NCBI GenBank assembly: GCA_945965395.1
Contig: CAMFND010000008.1
Location: 1 to 64,000, forward strand
DNA: 64,000 bases
From: an uncultured Bacteroides sp.
GTDB lineage: Bacteria; Bacteroidota; Bacteroidia; Bacteroidales; Bacteroidaceae
Direction: 5' to 3'
The notes below the pieces were generated by a model that was given only the letters and a program-made list of their open reading frames with translations, did no database searches and was not told the origin of the DNA. This document shows, piece after piece, positions 18,611 to 27,713 of this stretch. Every line of letters begins with the position of its first letter. Positions within the stretch are counted from its first letter, which is position 1. The translations under genes were made by a program, and so were the position numbers.

Positions 18611-18812
18611 GATATATTCCCGGAGTGAAAACTACTACCTATTATAATCCTAGAATCAACCCGAAGAAGCTGTCAGCCGCCAGATACACAAAGTACGGAA
18701 AAAGGTTGCATTTGCGTTTCAATGCAAACACAAAGGCGTTTTTTAACGACCTTCAAAACGCCCTATTTATGTAAAAATCTATACCTTATTCTTTCTTTTT
18801 TATTTTTTTTCT
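18611..18812. other. Non-coding stretch between the nudC relic and pgk
   Basis: No gene can be supported here. It contains the open but start-less frame described for the relic, a GGCGTTTT/AAAACGCC inverted repeat (18735-18742 and 18755-18762) that could end nudC transcription but lacks a T-run, and a T-rich tract just before the pgk promoter. Confidence 0.5.
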
Positions 18813-18820
18813 TACCTTTG
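18813..18820 (+). promoter_or_regulatory. -7 element for pgk
   Basis: TACCTTTG, 66 bp upstream of the ATG, after a T-rich tract. Confidence 0.55.
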
Positions 18821-18886
18821 CGGTGCATCCTCACAAAGGGATGTCTGTAACAACAGAAACACTTTAAACAAAAAATATTAGAGATT

Positions 18887-20143
18887 ATGATGACTATTGA
18901 CAAATTCAACTTTGCCGGCAAAAAGGCAATCGTTCGTGTGGACTTCAATGTACCTTTGAACGAAGAAGGTAAAATTACAGACGATACTCGTATCCGTGGT
19001 GCACTGCCTACTTTGAAAAAAATCTTGGCAGACGGTGGTGCTTTAATTATCATGTCACACATGGGTAAACCAAAAGGCAAAGTAAATGCTAAATATTCTT
19101 TGAGTCAGATTGTAGACGCTGTAGCTGCTGCTCTGGGTACTCCGGTTCAGTTCGCTCCTGACTGTGCTAAAGCTCAGGAAGCTGCTGCTGCATTGAAACC
19201 GGGTGAAGTATTGCTGCTTGAAAACCTCCGTTTCTATCCGGAAGAAGAAGGTAAGCCTGTAGGTATCGAAAAAGAAGATCCTGCTTACGAAGACGCTAAG
19301 AAAGCTATGAAGGCTTCTCAGAAAGAATTCGCTAAGACTTTGGCTTCTTACGCTGACTGCTACGTAATGGACGCATTCGGTACTGCTCACCGTAAACACG
19401 CTTCTACAGCTGTTATCGCTGACTACTTCGATGCTGACCACAAGATGCTGGGCTACCTGATGGAAAAAGAAGTACAGGCTGTTGACAACGTATTGAAAGA
19501 CATCAAACGTCCGTTCACTGCTATCATGGGTGGTTCTAAAGTTTCTACCAAGATCGGTATCATCGAAAACTTGATGGACAAAGTAGACAACCTGATTCTT
19601 TGCGGTGGTATGGCATTTACTTTCGCTAAAGCTCAGGGCGGTAAGATCGGTAACTCATTGGTAGAAGATGACAAACTGGATCTGGCTTTGGAAATCATGG
19701 CTAAGGCTAAAGCCAAAGGTGTAAACTTGGTTTTGGGTTGCGACTGTGTAGCTGCTGACAAGTTTGCTAACGATGCAAACACTCAGGTTTGCGATGACAA
19801 AAACATTCCTGACGGATGGATGGGTCTGGATGCAGGTCCTAAAACTCGCGAAGAATTCAAGGCTGCTATCAAGGGTGCTAAGACTATCCTGTGGAACGGT
19901 CCTGCCGGTGTATTCGAAATGGACAACTTCGCTGGTGGTTCTAAAGTAATTGCTGAAGCTATTGCTGAAGCTACTAAAGAAGGTGCATTCTCATTGATCG
20001 GTGGTGGTGACTCTGTAGCTTGTATCAACAAGTTCGGTATGGCTGACCAGGTATCTTACATCTCAACTGGTGGTGGTGCATTGCTCGAAGCTATCGAAGG
20101 TAAAATCCTTCCGGGCATCGCAGCTATCCGTGGCGATAAATAA
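18887..20143 (+). CDS. pgk: Phosphoglycerate kinase
   Basis: The 418-residue protein shows the PGK N-terminal substrate motif ([13 protein letters not shown]), [34 protein letters not shown], and the C-terminal nucleotide-domain motifs ([44 protein letters not shown]). It transfers phosphate from 1,3-bisphosphoglycerate to ADP in glycolysis, in the cytosol. Codon use is strongly biased (GCT, GGT, CTG, AAA), unlike its neighbours and like rpsA, as expected of a highly expressed gene. Two ATGs in tandem (18887, 18890) are equally possible starts. A perfect terminator follows. Confidence 0.98.
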   Translation: MMTIDKFNFAGKKAIVRVDFNVPLNEEGKITDDTRIRGALPTLKKILADGGALIIMSHMGKPKGKVNAKYSLSQIVDAVAAALGTPVQFAPDCAKAQEAAAALKPGEVLLLENLRFYPEEEGKPVGIEKEDPAYEDAKKAMKASQKEFAKTLASYADCYVMDAFGTAHRKHASTAVIADYFDADHKMLGYLMEKEVQAVDNVLKDIKRPFTAIMGGSKVSTKIGIIENLMDKVDNLILCGGMAFTFAKAQGGKIGNSLVEDDKLDLALEIMAKAKAKGVNLVLGCDCVAADKFANDANTQVCDDKNIPDGWMGLDAGPKTREEFKAAIKGAKTILWNGPAGVFEMDNFAGGSKVIAEAIAEATKEGAFSLIGGGDSVACINKFGMADQVSYISTGGGALLEAIEGKILPGIAAIRGDK

Positions 20144-20171
20144 TGCATAAATACTTTATCGTAAATATTTC

Positions 20172-20201
20172 AAGGCATGACTTTTCAGTCATGCCTTTTT
20201 T
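20172..20201 (+). terminator. Terminator of pgk
   Basis: AAGGCATGAC and GTCATGCCTT form a perfect 10-bp stem around a 6-nt loop, followed by a T-run. Confidence 0.92.
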
Positions 20202-20234
20202 GTTTTCTATTTTCTACATAAAACTCCGTATTAT

Positions 20235-20265
20235 TTTGATAAGAGATTGTTTTTTCCGAAATTTG
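20235..20265 (+). promoter_or_regulatory. Possible promoter of the first hybrid regulator
   Basis: TTTG (20235-20238), 19 nt, then GAAATTTG (20258-20265). The spacing is right, but the -7 box lacks the TA. Confidence 0.35.
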
Positions 20266-20285
20266 CACTTACCAACAAAAGTATT

Positions 20286-23200
20286 ATGCAGAAATTTATT
20301 TATCTCATTTGCCTTCTATTATCTGTCATATACACACGTTCAGAGGCACAAATATTTCAATATATCGGTATAGCAGACGGACTTAGCAGCCGAAGAGTTC
20401 TCTCTATTCAACAAGGAGAACATGATTACATCTGGATTCTTACTCACAAGGGTATAGACCGCTATAACGGAAAGCAGTTTACACACTATCCGCTGATTAA
20501 AAACGGAACAGTTGTCAACTGTTTCCCCAATCTGAATATTTTAAAAACCGACAGGGAAAAGAAGTTGTGGGAAATCGGCAAAGACGGGCTGGTTTTCAAT
20601 CTGAACGAAGCCAGAGATTCCTTCCAGCTGGTGTTCGATTTGCATGAACAGTATCCGGAAACTCAAAAGTGTCCGATTACCTGCATTTATCTGGACGAAG
20701 AAAAAAATATCTGGTTCTGTACAGAAGGTTATCAGTACATCTATAACGGAGATACCCAAAAGACTAAAAAGATTAGTCAGAAAATTCCTGGAAAAGTAAC
20801 CTGCATCACACAGGCAAGGGGAAATAACTATTTTATCTCTACCGAACAATCCCTATATTCAGCCAACCTGAATAAAGGAGAACTGACGAATGTGCAGAAA
20901 ATAGATATTTCTACCATCAACATCATTGATTACATTTATTATCACAAGCCTACCAAGAAGCTTATCATCAATGCCTTGCTTGATAAGCTGTTTATCTATA
21001 CCCCTGAAAGCGGAGAGCTGACAGACCTCGGAAAACACCTGAAAGACATCGGTGTAAACACCATCACGCCTAACCGGAAAAACCTGGATGAAGTGTTCAT
21101 TGCAACCGATGGTGACGGAGTGTACAAGCTGAATGTCAAGAAAAAAGAACTTTCTCATTTCTTAAAAGAAGACAATGAGAGCTTCAACAAGATGAACGGA
21201 AGTATCATCAAGGATATTTACATGGACCCAAGCAACCGCATCTGGAACGTGATTTATCCCATTGGCATTACCATCTATTCCGAAAAATACCCGAAATACC
21301 AATGGCTCAAACATGCGCCGAACAGCAGCAACACTTTGTCTAACAACTGCATCAACGGCATCATGGAGGATTCTGAAGGAGATATATGGTATGCCACCTG
21401 CAACGGAATAAGCTGTTATGACATCAGTGAAAAGAAGTGGAAAAGCTATTGCACGGAGAAGGAACTTCCTCAATATGAAAACCATATCTTCTTGTCCGTA
21501 TGTGAAATAAGACCGGGAATTATCCTGGCCGGAGGCTATATGTCCGGCATCTTCCGCATAGACAAGAAGGCCGGAACCACGACCTTTCATCAGCAAGGAA
21601 AATCACAAGCACGTGAAACCCCGGACAAATACATCCGCGGACTGATAAAAGACAAGAATGAGGTTATCTGGAGTGGAGGATTCTACAGTCTGAAAAGCTT
21701 TGACACACGCACACAGGAAAAACAGGAATACAGCAGTTCCTACCCTATTACGTTTCTTTTAGAAAGAAATGAAAATTCTTTCTGGGTAGGAACCATACAA
21801 GGATTGTATGTATTCGATAAAACGAAACGGCAACTGTATCCTTACATGGAAAAAGAAGATTTCGGCTGTATCAATGCAATCTACAATACTCCCGACTTGA
21901 AAAAGACCTATGTCGGCACCTACGGAAACGGATTGTTTATCATTGATAATCAAACGAATGAAATTACACACTGCATGGCCGACAACAGCGGCTTGCAAAC
22001 CAACAATATCTACAGCATTGTTCCGGACAAAAACGGAAATCTATTTTTAGGAACAGAAAACGGACTATCTTTCTACAACCAGAAAGAACAGACCTTTACC
22101 AACTGGACACGGGAACAAGGATTGCAAGGAGCAAACTTCAATCCAACTGCCGGAATACATACCCGAAACGGTCAGCTGATTTTTGGAAGCAACGAAGGTG
22201 TCATCATTCTGCCCGACAGCCTGGAACTGCCCTCAAGCTTTTCCAGCCACATGGTATTCTCTAACCTGAACATCATGTATCATCCGGTGCACCCGATGGA
22301 AAAGAACTCTCCTTTGACAAAAATTCTGGACGAGACCAATTTCATCCAATTGAAATACGACCAGAACACGTTCTCCATGGATGTGTCTTCCATCAATTTC
22401 GACAATCCGTCGAGCATTCTGTACAGCTGGAAACTGGAAGGATTCTATGACCAGTGGACTCCTCCCACCAGTAACGGAACCATACGGTATACCAACTTGT
22501 CGCCGGGAAACTATACGCTGAAGGTACGCTCCATTCTGCTCGATAACCAGCAGATACTGGAAGAAAGGGAAATACAAATCCTGGTAGAACGTCCTTTCTG
22601 GCTCACCTTCTGGGCATTCCTTATTTATGCCCTGTTCATTATCGGAGCGGTATACTCCTTCCTCCGTTATCAGATTATCAAGCGCGAACGGAAAACTTCG
22701 GAAGAAAAAATCAATTTCTTCACACACGCCGCACACGATATACGCACTCCGTTGACCATGATCAAGGCTCCTCTGAGTGAAATCATGGAAAAGGAAAGTC
22801 TGAGTGAAAACGGGCAAAAGAACATCCAACTGGCCATGCAGAGTACAGAAAACCTGGCTGAACTGGCCAATAACCTGATCAATTTCCAGAAGGAAGAATT
22901 ATATTCCTCACAGACCATCGTGACAGCGCATGAACTGAATCATTATCTGAGTAACTATATGCATCAGTTTGATAGTTTTGCCCGCCAAAAAGACATCACG
23001 CTTTCCTACGAAAGTTCGTTCGACAGTCTGGATGTGTGGATTGACACAAGCAAGATGGATTCCATTTTGCGCAATCTGCTTTCTAATGCCTTAAAATATA
23101 CGCCACAAGGCGGGCATGTATCATTAAAAGCGGAAAGCAACAAAAACACATGGACACTTATCCTCTCGGATACAGGTATCGGAATGAACAAGGAAGACCA

Positions 23201-24263
23201 GAAGAAGCTCTTCAAATATTTATTCAGAGGATATAATACAGCCAACCAGACCACTACCGGATGTGGCATCGGCATGCTACTGACGTACCGTCTGATTGAG
23301 AATCACGAAGGTAAGATTTCATTTACCAGCACCGAAAATGTGGGTACAACCTTCCAGCTTACCTTCCCGATACGAAGTAAAAACTATCAATATAAAAAGG
23401 AGGAAAAAGAGGGCACTGATAAAGTACTGACCACAGAACAAGAAACAGCAGGAAATATCACGACCGACATCCAGTTTACCGCCTCACAGACAGACGAGCA
23501 GGCCCCATTAATATTGGTTGTAGAAGACAATGCTCCTCTGAGGTCATTCATTATCCACAGCCTGTCGGACACCTACCAGGTGGAAGGTGTAGGCAACGGA
23601 CAAGAAGCGCTTGACTTCGTCAATGAACGCCAGCCCGACCTGATTCTTTCCGACATCATGATGCCGGTAATGGATGGCAAGAAGATGTGCCAGATAGTAA
23701 AAAATCAGATGGAAACCAGCCACATCCCTATCATTCTGCTCACCGCACTTGGTGACAAGGAGCATATTTTAGAGGGACTGGAAATCAAAGCCGACCAATA
23801 TTTAGTGAAACCCTTTGACGTACACATATTGAAAGCTACCATACGCACGCTGATAGAAAACCGGAAGATGCTGCGTAATCGTTTCAAATCGGCTGTCACA
23901 GCATTGCCAGAGGAAGCTCCTGCTGTAGAATTACCTACAAGTCTGGACGACGAGTTTATCCAGAAAGTGACCGAACTGGTCAAGGAAGGATTAGGCAAAA
24001 ACTTCAATGTAGATACCTTGTGCGCTTCGGTCAACATGAGCCGCACCAGCTTCTACAACAAGATTAAGGCTTTGACGGGCATAGCTCCGGCTGAATTTAT
24101 CCGTAACATCCGAATGCAGGAGGCTGCCCTGATGCTAAAGAGCCAGCGCTATACGGTAGCTGAGGTTTCAGACAAAATGGGCTTTGCCGATCCCAAATAT
24201 TTTACGGATACCTTTAAAAAGTTTTATGGAGTACCCCCAAGCATTTATATGAAAAAGAACTAA
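20286..24263 (+). CDS. Hybrid two-component system regulator (HTCS), orphan
   Basis: From ATG 20286 the 1325-residue chain has a signal peptide; a periplasmic two-propeller sensor of Reg_prop repeats (YIWILTHKGIDRYNGK; DIWYATCNGISCYD; NLFLGTENGLSFYN); a Y_Y_Y domain (YTLKVRSILL); one transmembrane helix near 770-790; a HisKA box (THAAHDIRTPLTMI, about 816); a HATPase domain (ILRNLLSNALKYT; DTGIGM); a receiver with phospho-acceptor Asp near 1123 (LILSDIMMPVMDG); and an AraC-type helix-turn-helix. HTCS proteins usually sense an oligosaccharide and switch on the adjacent polysaccharide locus. No such locus is here; two chromate transporter genes follow 10 bp downstream. Confidence 0.93.
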   Translation: MQKFIYLICLLLSVIYTRSEAQIFQYIGIADGLSSRRVLSIQQGEHDYIWILTHKGIDRYNGKQFTHYPLIKNGTVVNCFPNLNILKTDREKKLWEIGKDGLVFNLNEARDSFQLVFDLHEQYPETQKCPITCIYLDEEKNIWFCTEGYQYIYNGDTQKTKKISQKIPGKVTCITQARGNNYFISTEQSLYSANLNKGELTNVQKIDISTINIIDYIYYHKPTKKLIINALLDKLFIYTPESGELTDLGKHLKDIGVNTITPNRKNLDEVFIATDGDGVYKLNVKKKELSHFLKEDNESFNKMNGSIIKDIYMDPSNRIWNVIYPIGITIYSEKYPKYQWLKHAPNSSNTLSNNCINGIMEDSEGDIWYATCNGISCYDISEKKWKSYCTEKELPQYENHIFLSVCEIRPGIILAGGYMSGIFRIDKKAGTTTFHQQGKSQARETPDKYIRGLIKDKNEVIWSGGFYSLKSFDTRTQEKQEYSSSYPITFLLERNENSFWVGTIQGLYVFDKTKRQLYPYMEKEDFGCINAIYNTPDLKKTYVGTYGNGLFIIDNQTNEITHCMADNSGLQTNNIYSIVPDKNGNLFLGTENGLSFYNQKEQTFTNWTREQGLQGANFNPTAGIHTRNGQLIFGSNEGVIILPDSLELPSSFSSHMVFSNLNIMYHPVHPMEKNSPLTKILDETNFIQLKYDQNTFSMDVSSINFDNPSSILYSWKLEGFYDQWTPPTSNGTIRYTNLSPGNYTLKVRSILLDNQQILEEREIQILVERPFWLTFWAFLIYALFIIGAVYSFLRYQIIKRERKTSEEKINFFTHAAHDIRTPLTMIKAPLSEIMEKESLSENGQKNIQLAMQSTENLAELANNLINFQKEELYSSQTIVTAHELNHYLSNYMHQFDSFARQKDITLSYESSFDSLDVWIDTSKMDSILRNLLSNALKYTPQGGHVSLKAESNKNTWTLILSDTGIGMNKEDQKKLFKYLFRGYNTANQTTTGCGIGMLLTYRLIENHEGKISFTSTENVGTTFQLTFPIRSKNYQYKKEEKEGTDKVLTTEQETAGNITTDIQFTASQTDEQAPLILVVEDNAPLRSFIIHSLSDTYQVEGVGNGQEALDFVNERQPDLILSDIMMPVMDGKKMCQIVKNQMETSHIPIILLTALGDKEHILEGLEIKADQYLVKPFDVHILKATIRTLIENRKMLRNRFKSAVTALPEEAPAVELPTSLDDEFIQKVTELVKEGLGKNFNVDTLCASVNMSRTSFYNKIKALTGIAPAEFIRNIRMQEAALMLKSQRYTVAEVSDKMGFADPKYFTDTFKKFYGVPPSIYMKKN

Positions 24264-24273
24264 ACGCAATAAC

Positions 24274-24816
24274 ATGAATTTCTATTTAAGAGCATTTCTC
24301 ATCTTCTTCCGGATAGGACTATTCACCATAGGAGGAGGATATGCCATGGTTCCCTTGATAGAAGCCGACCTGGTAGACAAACGAAAATGGATGAAAAAAG
24401 AAGACTTTCTGGACTTGATGGCACTGGCGCAAACTGTACCGGGCATCTTTGCCGTCAACATTGCCATCTTTATCGGCTATAAACTGAAAGGATTCTGGGG
24501 AGCTTTCTGGATGGCACTTGGCACCATACTTCCTTCCTTTCTTATTATTCTGACCATTGCTCTGTTCTTCAGACAATTTCAGCATGTAGAAGCCGTAGAA
24601 CATGTATTCAAAGGCATCCGTCCTGCGGTAGTAGCCTTAATTGCAGCTCCTACCTTCAAAATGGCAAAATCAGCTCGTATCAACCGATACAATATCTGGA
24701 TTCCGGTGGTTTCGGCACTACTGATATGGCTTCTTGGCTTTTCGCCTATCTACGTCATCATCCTCAGTGGATTAGGAGGTTACCTGTATGGACGCTACCA
24801 AAAGAAATATAACTAA
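24274..24816 (+). CDS. Chromate transporter, half-size (CHR family, first subunit)
   Basis: This 180-residue membrane protein carries the CHR signature: FRIGLFTIGGGYAMVPLIE at residues 11-29, then LMALAQTVPGIFAVNIAIFIGYK and a hydrophobic C-terminal half. Short-chain CHR proteins of about 180-190 residues occur as gene pairs that together equal one full-length ChrA; the second is 13 bp downstream. ChrA exports chromate, but the natural substrate of gut Bacteroidota pairs is not established. It begins 10 bp after the hybrid regulator stop, so readthrough from that gene is likely. Confidence 0.88.
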   Translation: MNFYLRAFLIFFRIGLFTIGGGYAMVPLIEADLVDKRKWMKKEDFLDLMALAQTVPGIFAVNIAIFIGYKLKGFWGAFWMALGTILPSFLIILTIALFFRQFQHVEAVEHVFKGIRPAVVALIAAPTFKMAKSARINRYNIWIPVVSALLIWLLGFSPIYVIILSGLGGYLYGRYQKKYN

Positions 24817-24829
24817 AAGGAGATAAACT

Positions 24830-25399
24830 ATGGTACTTTTATTACTGAAACTATTCTATACGTTTTTCAAAATAGGCTTATTCGGGTTTGGCGGAGGTTA
24901 CGCCATGATTTCCATGATACAAGGAGAGGTAGTCACCCATTACGAATGGCTCAGTTCGTCCGATTTTACAGACATCATCGCTATCAGCCAGATGACCCCC
25001 GGTCCTATCGGTATCAATTCTGCGACCTACGTAGGCTATACGGCTATGGTAAATGCCGGCTACTCGCACGCAGCCGGCATATTAGGCTCTACGGTAGCCA
25101 CTTTCTCAGTGGTACTACCTTCGTTTATACTCATGATATTTATCAGCCGTTTTTTCCTGAAATACCAACGTCATCCAGCAGTAGAAGCCGTGTTTAATGG
25201 GCTGCGTCCAGGAGTGGTCGGACTGCTTGCGGCAGCCGCCCTAGTATTGATGAACGGGGAAAACTTCGGAACAGACACGTATCAGGTTGTTATCAGCATC
25301 CTGCTTTTTATCGGATGTTTCATTGCTTCCAACCGATACAAAGTAAATCCGATTCTGCTGATTGTATGCAGTGGCATCTTAGGCTACTTCATATACTAA
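24830..25399 (+). CDS. Chromate transporter, half-size (CHR family, second subunit)
   Basis: The 189-residue partner of the preceding gene repeats the family motif with different residues: FKIGLFGFGGGYAMISMIQ and IIAISQMTPGPIGINSATYVGY, followed by FNGLRPGVVGLLAAAALVL. The GGGYAM and (T/S)PGP features match the second half of full-length ChrA. An AAGGAG ribosome-binding site stands 10 bp upstream, stronger than is usual in this genome. It converges with the ParB-like gene, the stop codons lying only 7 bp apart with no clear terminator. Confidence 0.88.
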   Translation: MVLLLLKLFYTFFKIGLFGFGGGYAMISMIQGEVVTHYEWLSSSDFTDIIAISQMTPGPIGINSATYVGYTAMVNAGYSHAAGILGSTVATFSVVLPSFILMIFISRFFLKYQRHPAVEAVFNGLRPGVVGLLAAAALVLMNGENFGTDTYQVVISILLFIGCFIASNRYKVNPILLIVCSGILGYFIY

Positions 25400-25406
25400 A
25401 GTAAGT

Positions 25407-25949
25407 TTACTCTTCACTCTCCGGTAAAATGGACTGGGGAGTGGGAATAGAAAAGTTATTGTCTGCAAACAAGGATGCCAACCCCGATACCTGTTTTAAG
25501 CGAAGCAATTCATCCTTATCCATACCTATATTTTTCATAATCCATTTATCCGACATGCCAGCCTGAGTTAATTCTGCCACGATATTCGTCATCAACCCGA
25601 TGTCATGAGTACCTCGCGCACGATTATGACGGATGGTAGATCCCATACGATTGGACAAATCCTTGTCAATCACTACCACCGGAAGCATACCTTTCTCCCG
25701 ATCATAAATTCGCTGAGATGTTTTCAGCACCTGATAACGGTGGAAACCATCTACAATAATATATTTGTCATTTTCCTTGTCATAATAGCACACACAAGGC
25801 ATCGTGAAACCGTCTTCCCAAATTGACAATTCAAGCAGTTTCATTTCTGGAGGAGCCACTACATTCGGGTTATAGTTGTTGGCACACACCTTCTCCACCG
25901 GTACGGCTTTTACATGGTAAACCGGACTTTTTTTCTCTTCTATGTCCAT
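25407..25949 (-). CDS. ParB/sulfiredoxin-fold protein (IbrB-like)
   Basis: The 180-residue protein has a ParB N-terminal-like domain: PVEKVCANNYNPNVV at the start, then IIVDGFHRYQVLK (residues 64-76) and GSTIRHNRARGTHD (103-116), the nucleotide-binding R-x-N-x-x-R-G-x-H motif. No DNA-binding helix-turn-helix of a chromosome-partition ParB is evident. Its start overlaps the end of the PAPS-reductase-like gene by 10 bp, showing tight coupling. The pair corresponds to E. coli IbrA/IbrB, known from genetics as regulators of immunoglobulin-binding Eib proteins, whose biochemistry is unknown to me. Confidence 0.82.
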   Translation of the reverse strand: MDIEEKKSPVYHVKAVPVEKVCANNYNPNVVAPPEMKLLELSIWEDGFTMPCVCYYDKENDKYIIVDGFHRYQVLKTSQRIYDREKGMLPVVVIDKDLSNRMGSTIRHNRARGTHDIGLMTNIVAELTQAGMSDKWIMKNIGMDKDELLRLKQVSGLASLFADNNFSIPTPQSILPESEE

Positions 25950-27238
25950 ATCTTCTTATACTGTTGTAAAATATAATCTTTCATCTTTTTCTCTTCCTTG
26001 CTCATGGCAAACCCCATATATTTACATGCATAATCATTACGAAGAATACATAAGCACATACGTTTATAAGTAGGAATTTCCCTGAATTCTGCAATATCAA
26101 TATCATCCAGATATTCCATCATTACCGGACGCTTAGTCGTTTTATAATTACTCTTATTTCTTACAGTTATCGGGATTTTCAATTTTTCAAGTTTGGCTAT
26201 AGTTTCATCACTCAAACACCCTCCTTTCGTTCTCCAAAATTTAATGCTGGTATGAAGCTTACCCAAATACCCTCTACGGGTTTCCTCCGGAAGCGTAGAA
26301 AGCAAAAATTCCATAAACGATTTCCAGGTATGACCTTTCGGCAATTTAACCGATCCATATCCCATAGCATGTGTACCTCCATAAATGGCTGAAAAATTAA
26401 CCCCGTTCACGCGCCCAATCATCCGCCCCCAGGTGTCCGGCTCAATAGCCTTGTATAAATGCAGACTTTCGATGGCTTCACTAATGAACGGACTAGCCAC
26501 TCGCTGACGTTCTAAACTCACCCCTGCATAATAATAAAGGTCATACAAACGATTGTAATCCCAGCCAAATTTCCCATTTGCAGTCCAGATGTCCGTGGTT
26601 TTCCAGTCATAAATAGGATAAAGATTGTACACATCATTAGCAATCTTTGAAGTCCATTGATAGTTGTGATAAAGCTGCTGCTTAAAGCCTCCGTAAATAG
26701 TACGCCAGCGGTTATAACTCTCTTGTGTACGTATTCCAACCAGACAAGCTGTACGAACAGCCTTTCTCTTTTCATGCAACCAAGCTGCAAAACGTAACTG
26801 AAACTCATAATCCCACATATTATCATGAAAGAAAGAAAAATCTTCTGCCTTCATAACTCCCTCCGGCATCTCTCGTACCCAGATATCATGAAGGGCCTCA
26901 TCCCATGGACGCCAGTAATGCTGAAACATGGAAGTACAAGTTCTCACCTTGAAGGGGACACAAATCCGATATATCTCCAATATGTCTTTATTCTTTTCCA
27001 AAATACGGTTGACGAATGCAATGGTATGATTATATTGCACTTCATAATCCATAAAAAACACACCGAGCTTTATCTTCAAATTGTTCCGGCGTATATAGTC
27101 AATACAAAGATTAAGCAGAACTCCGCTGTCCTTTCCACCAGAAAATGATACGTAGATGTTGTCAAACTCCTTGAAAAGTATATTCAAACGTTCTTGTGTC
27201 AGTTCGTACACATTTTTCGCACTATCATTCTTCTTCAT
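25940..27238 (-). CDS. PAPS-reductase-like PP-loop protein, DUF3440 type (IbrA-like)
   Basis: The 432-residue protein opens with an N-type ATP pyrophosphatase domain: the PP-loop is IYVSFSGGKDSGVLLNL (SGGKDS at residues 33-38). It continues with a long region typical of DUF3440 proteins (YPIYDWKTTDIW, the aromatic YDWKxxDVW element also found in PAPS reductases, and HAMGYGSVKLPKGHTW). Family members adenylate a substrate using ATP; the actual substrate is unknown. It overlaps both neighbours (14 bp with the GNAT-like gene, 10 bp with the ParB-like gene), so the three form one translationally coupled unit. Confidence 0.85.
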   Translation of the reverse strand: MKKNDSAKNVYELTQERLNILFKEFDNIYVSFSGGKDSGVLLNLCIDYIRRNNLKIKLGVFFMDYEVQYNHTIAFVNRILEKNKDILEIYRICVPFKVRTCTSMFQHYWRPWDEALHDIWVREMPEGVMKAEDFSFFHDNMWDYEFQLRFAAWLHEKRKAVRTACLVGIRTQESYNRWRTIYGGFKQQLYHNYQWTSKIANDVYNLYPIYDWKTTDIWTANGKFGWDYNRLYDLYYYAGVSLERQRVASPFISEAIESLHLYKAIEPDTWGRMIGRVNGVNFSAIYGGTHAMGYGSVKLPKGHTWKSFMEFLLSTLPEETRRGYLGKLHTSIKFWRTKGGCLSDETIAKLEKLKIPITVRNKSNYKTTKRPVMMEYLDDIDIAEFREIPTYKRMCLCILRNDYACKYMGFAMSKEEKKMKDYILQQYKKIWT

Positions 27239-27638
27239 ACTTTCTCTTCATTTTTACATACAAACTCCATGCACGTTGTATTTCAAAACCTTGTGCCAGA
27301 AAATAAGATTCATGAGCCTTTTGAACTACAGCCTCCAGCACTTTTCCCGCATTTAGAAATTCGTTTATCACAGCTTCCAACAATCTCAAAAACACATCCT
27401 CCTTATCTTCAGCCACATAATAATTATTGATTATTGCAGATTTGTTCCGTATTTCCACAGGAAAAAAACCCAAAACGTGACTGTCTTCGTCCGCAAATGC
27501 CACAAACCAAACAAACGACTCGCTGGTTTTAAAAGGATAATTATGATTATACTTAATTATTTCCGGATTCATCACCAACGGAGCTATGCTGCTATATAAT
27601 TCGGGAGATGTTCCGGCCATTTTCACCACAACTGCCAT
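27225..27638 (-). CDS. Small GNAT-like acyltransferase-fold protein
   Basis: The 137-residue protein has the strand-helix pattern of a compact GNAT domain (SFVWFVAFADEDSHVLGFFPVEI; AIINNYYVAEDKEDVFLRLLEAVI; VVQKAHESYFLAQGFEIQRAWSLYVKM). The classical R/Q-x-x-G-x-G/A acetyl-CoA loop is not evident, being replaced by EDKEDV, so catalysis is uncertain. It overlaps the start of the PAPS-reductase-like gene by 14 bp, which ties it to the IbrA/IbrB pair. The A/T-rich third codon positions of this trio differ from the neighbouring B12 operon. Confidence 0.6.
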   Translation of the reverse strand: MAVVVKMAGTSPELYSSIAPLVMNPEIIKYNHNYPFKTSESFVWFVAFADEDSHVLGFFPVEIRNKSAIINNYYVAEDKEDVFLRLLEAVINEFLNAGKVLEAVVQKAHESYFLAQGFEIQRAWSLYVKMKRKYEEE

Positions 27639-27670
27639 ATACTTATTATTTTTCCTACCAATAGACCAAG

Positions 27671-27678
27671 CAAAAATA
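27671..27678 (-). promoter_or_regulatory. -7 element for the GNAT/IbrA/IbrB trio
   Basis: TATTTTTG on the minus strand, 32 bp upstream of the first ATG and 36 bp after the btuD stop. No -33 box at the usual distance; readthrough from the B12 operon is also possible. Confidence 0.4.
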
Positions 27679-27713
27679 ACAAATATCCGTCAAATAAGCT
27701 TATTTTCTAACAA

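Noticed and set aside
24274..25399. Chromate resistance as the physiological role of the CHR pair
   Set aside because: Family membership is clear but nothing in the window supports chromate exposure; the substrate is left open.
27692..27705. AAATAAGCTTATTT palindrome after btuD as a terminator
   Set aside because: It has no loop and no T-run; it may be chance in A/T-rich DNA.
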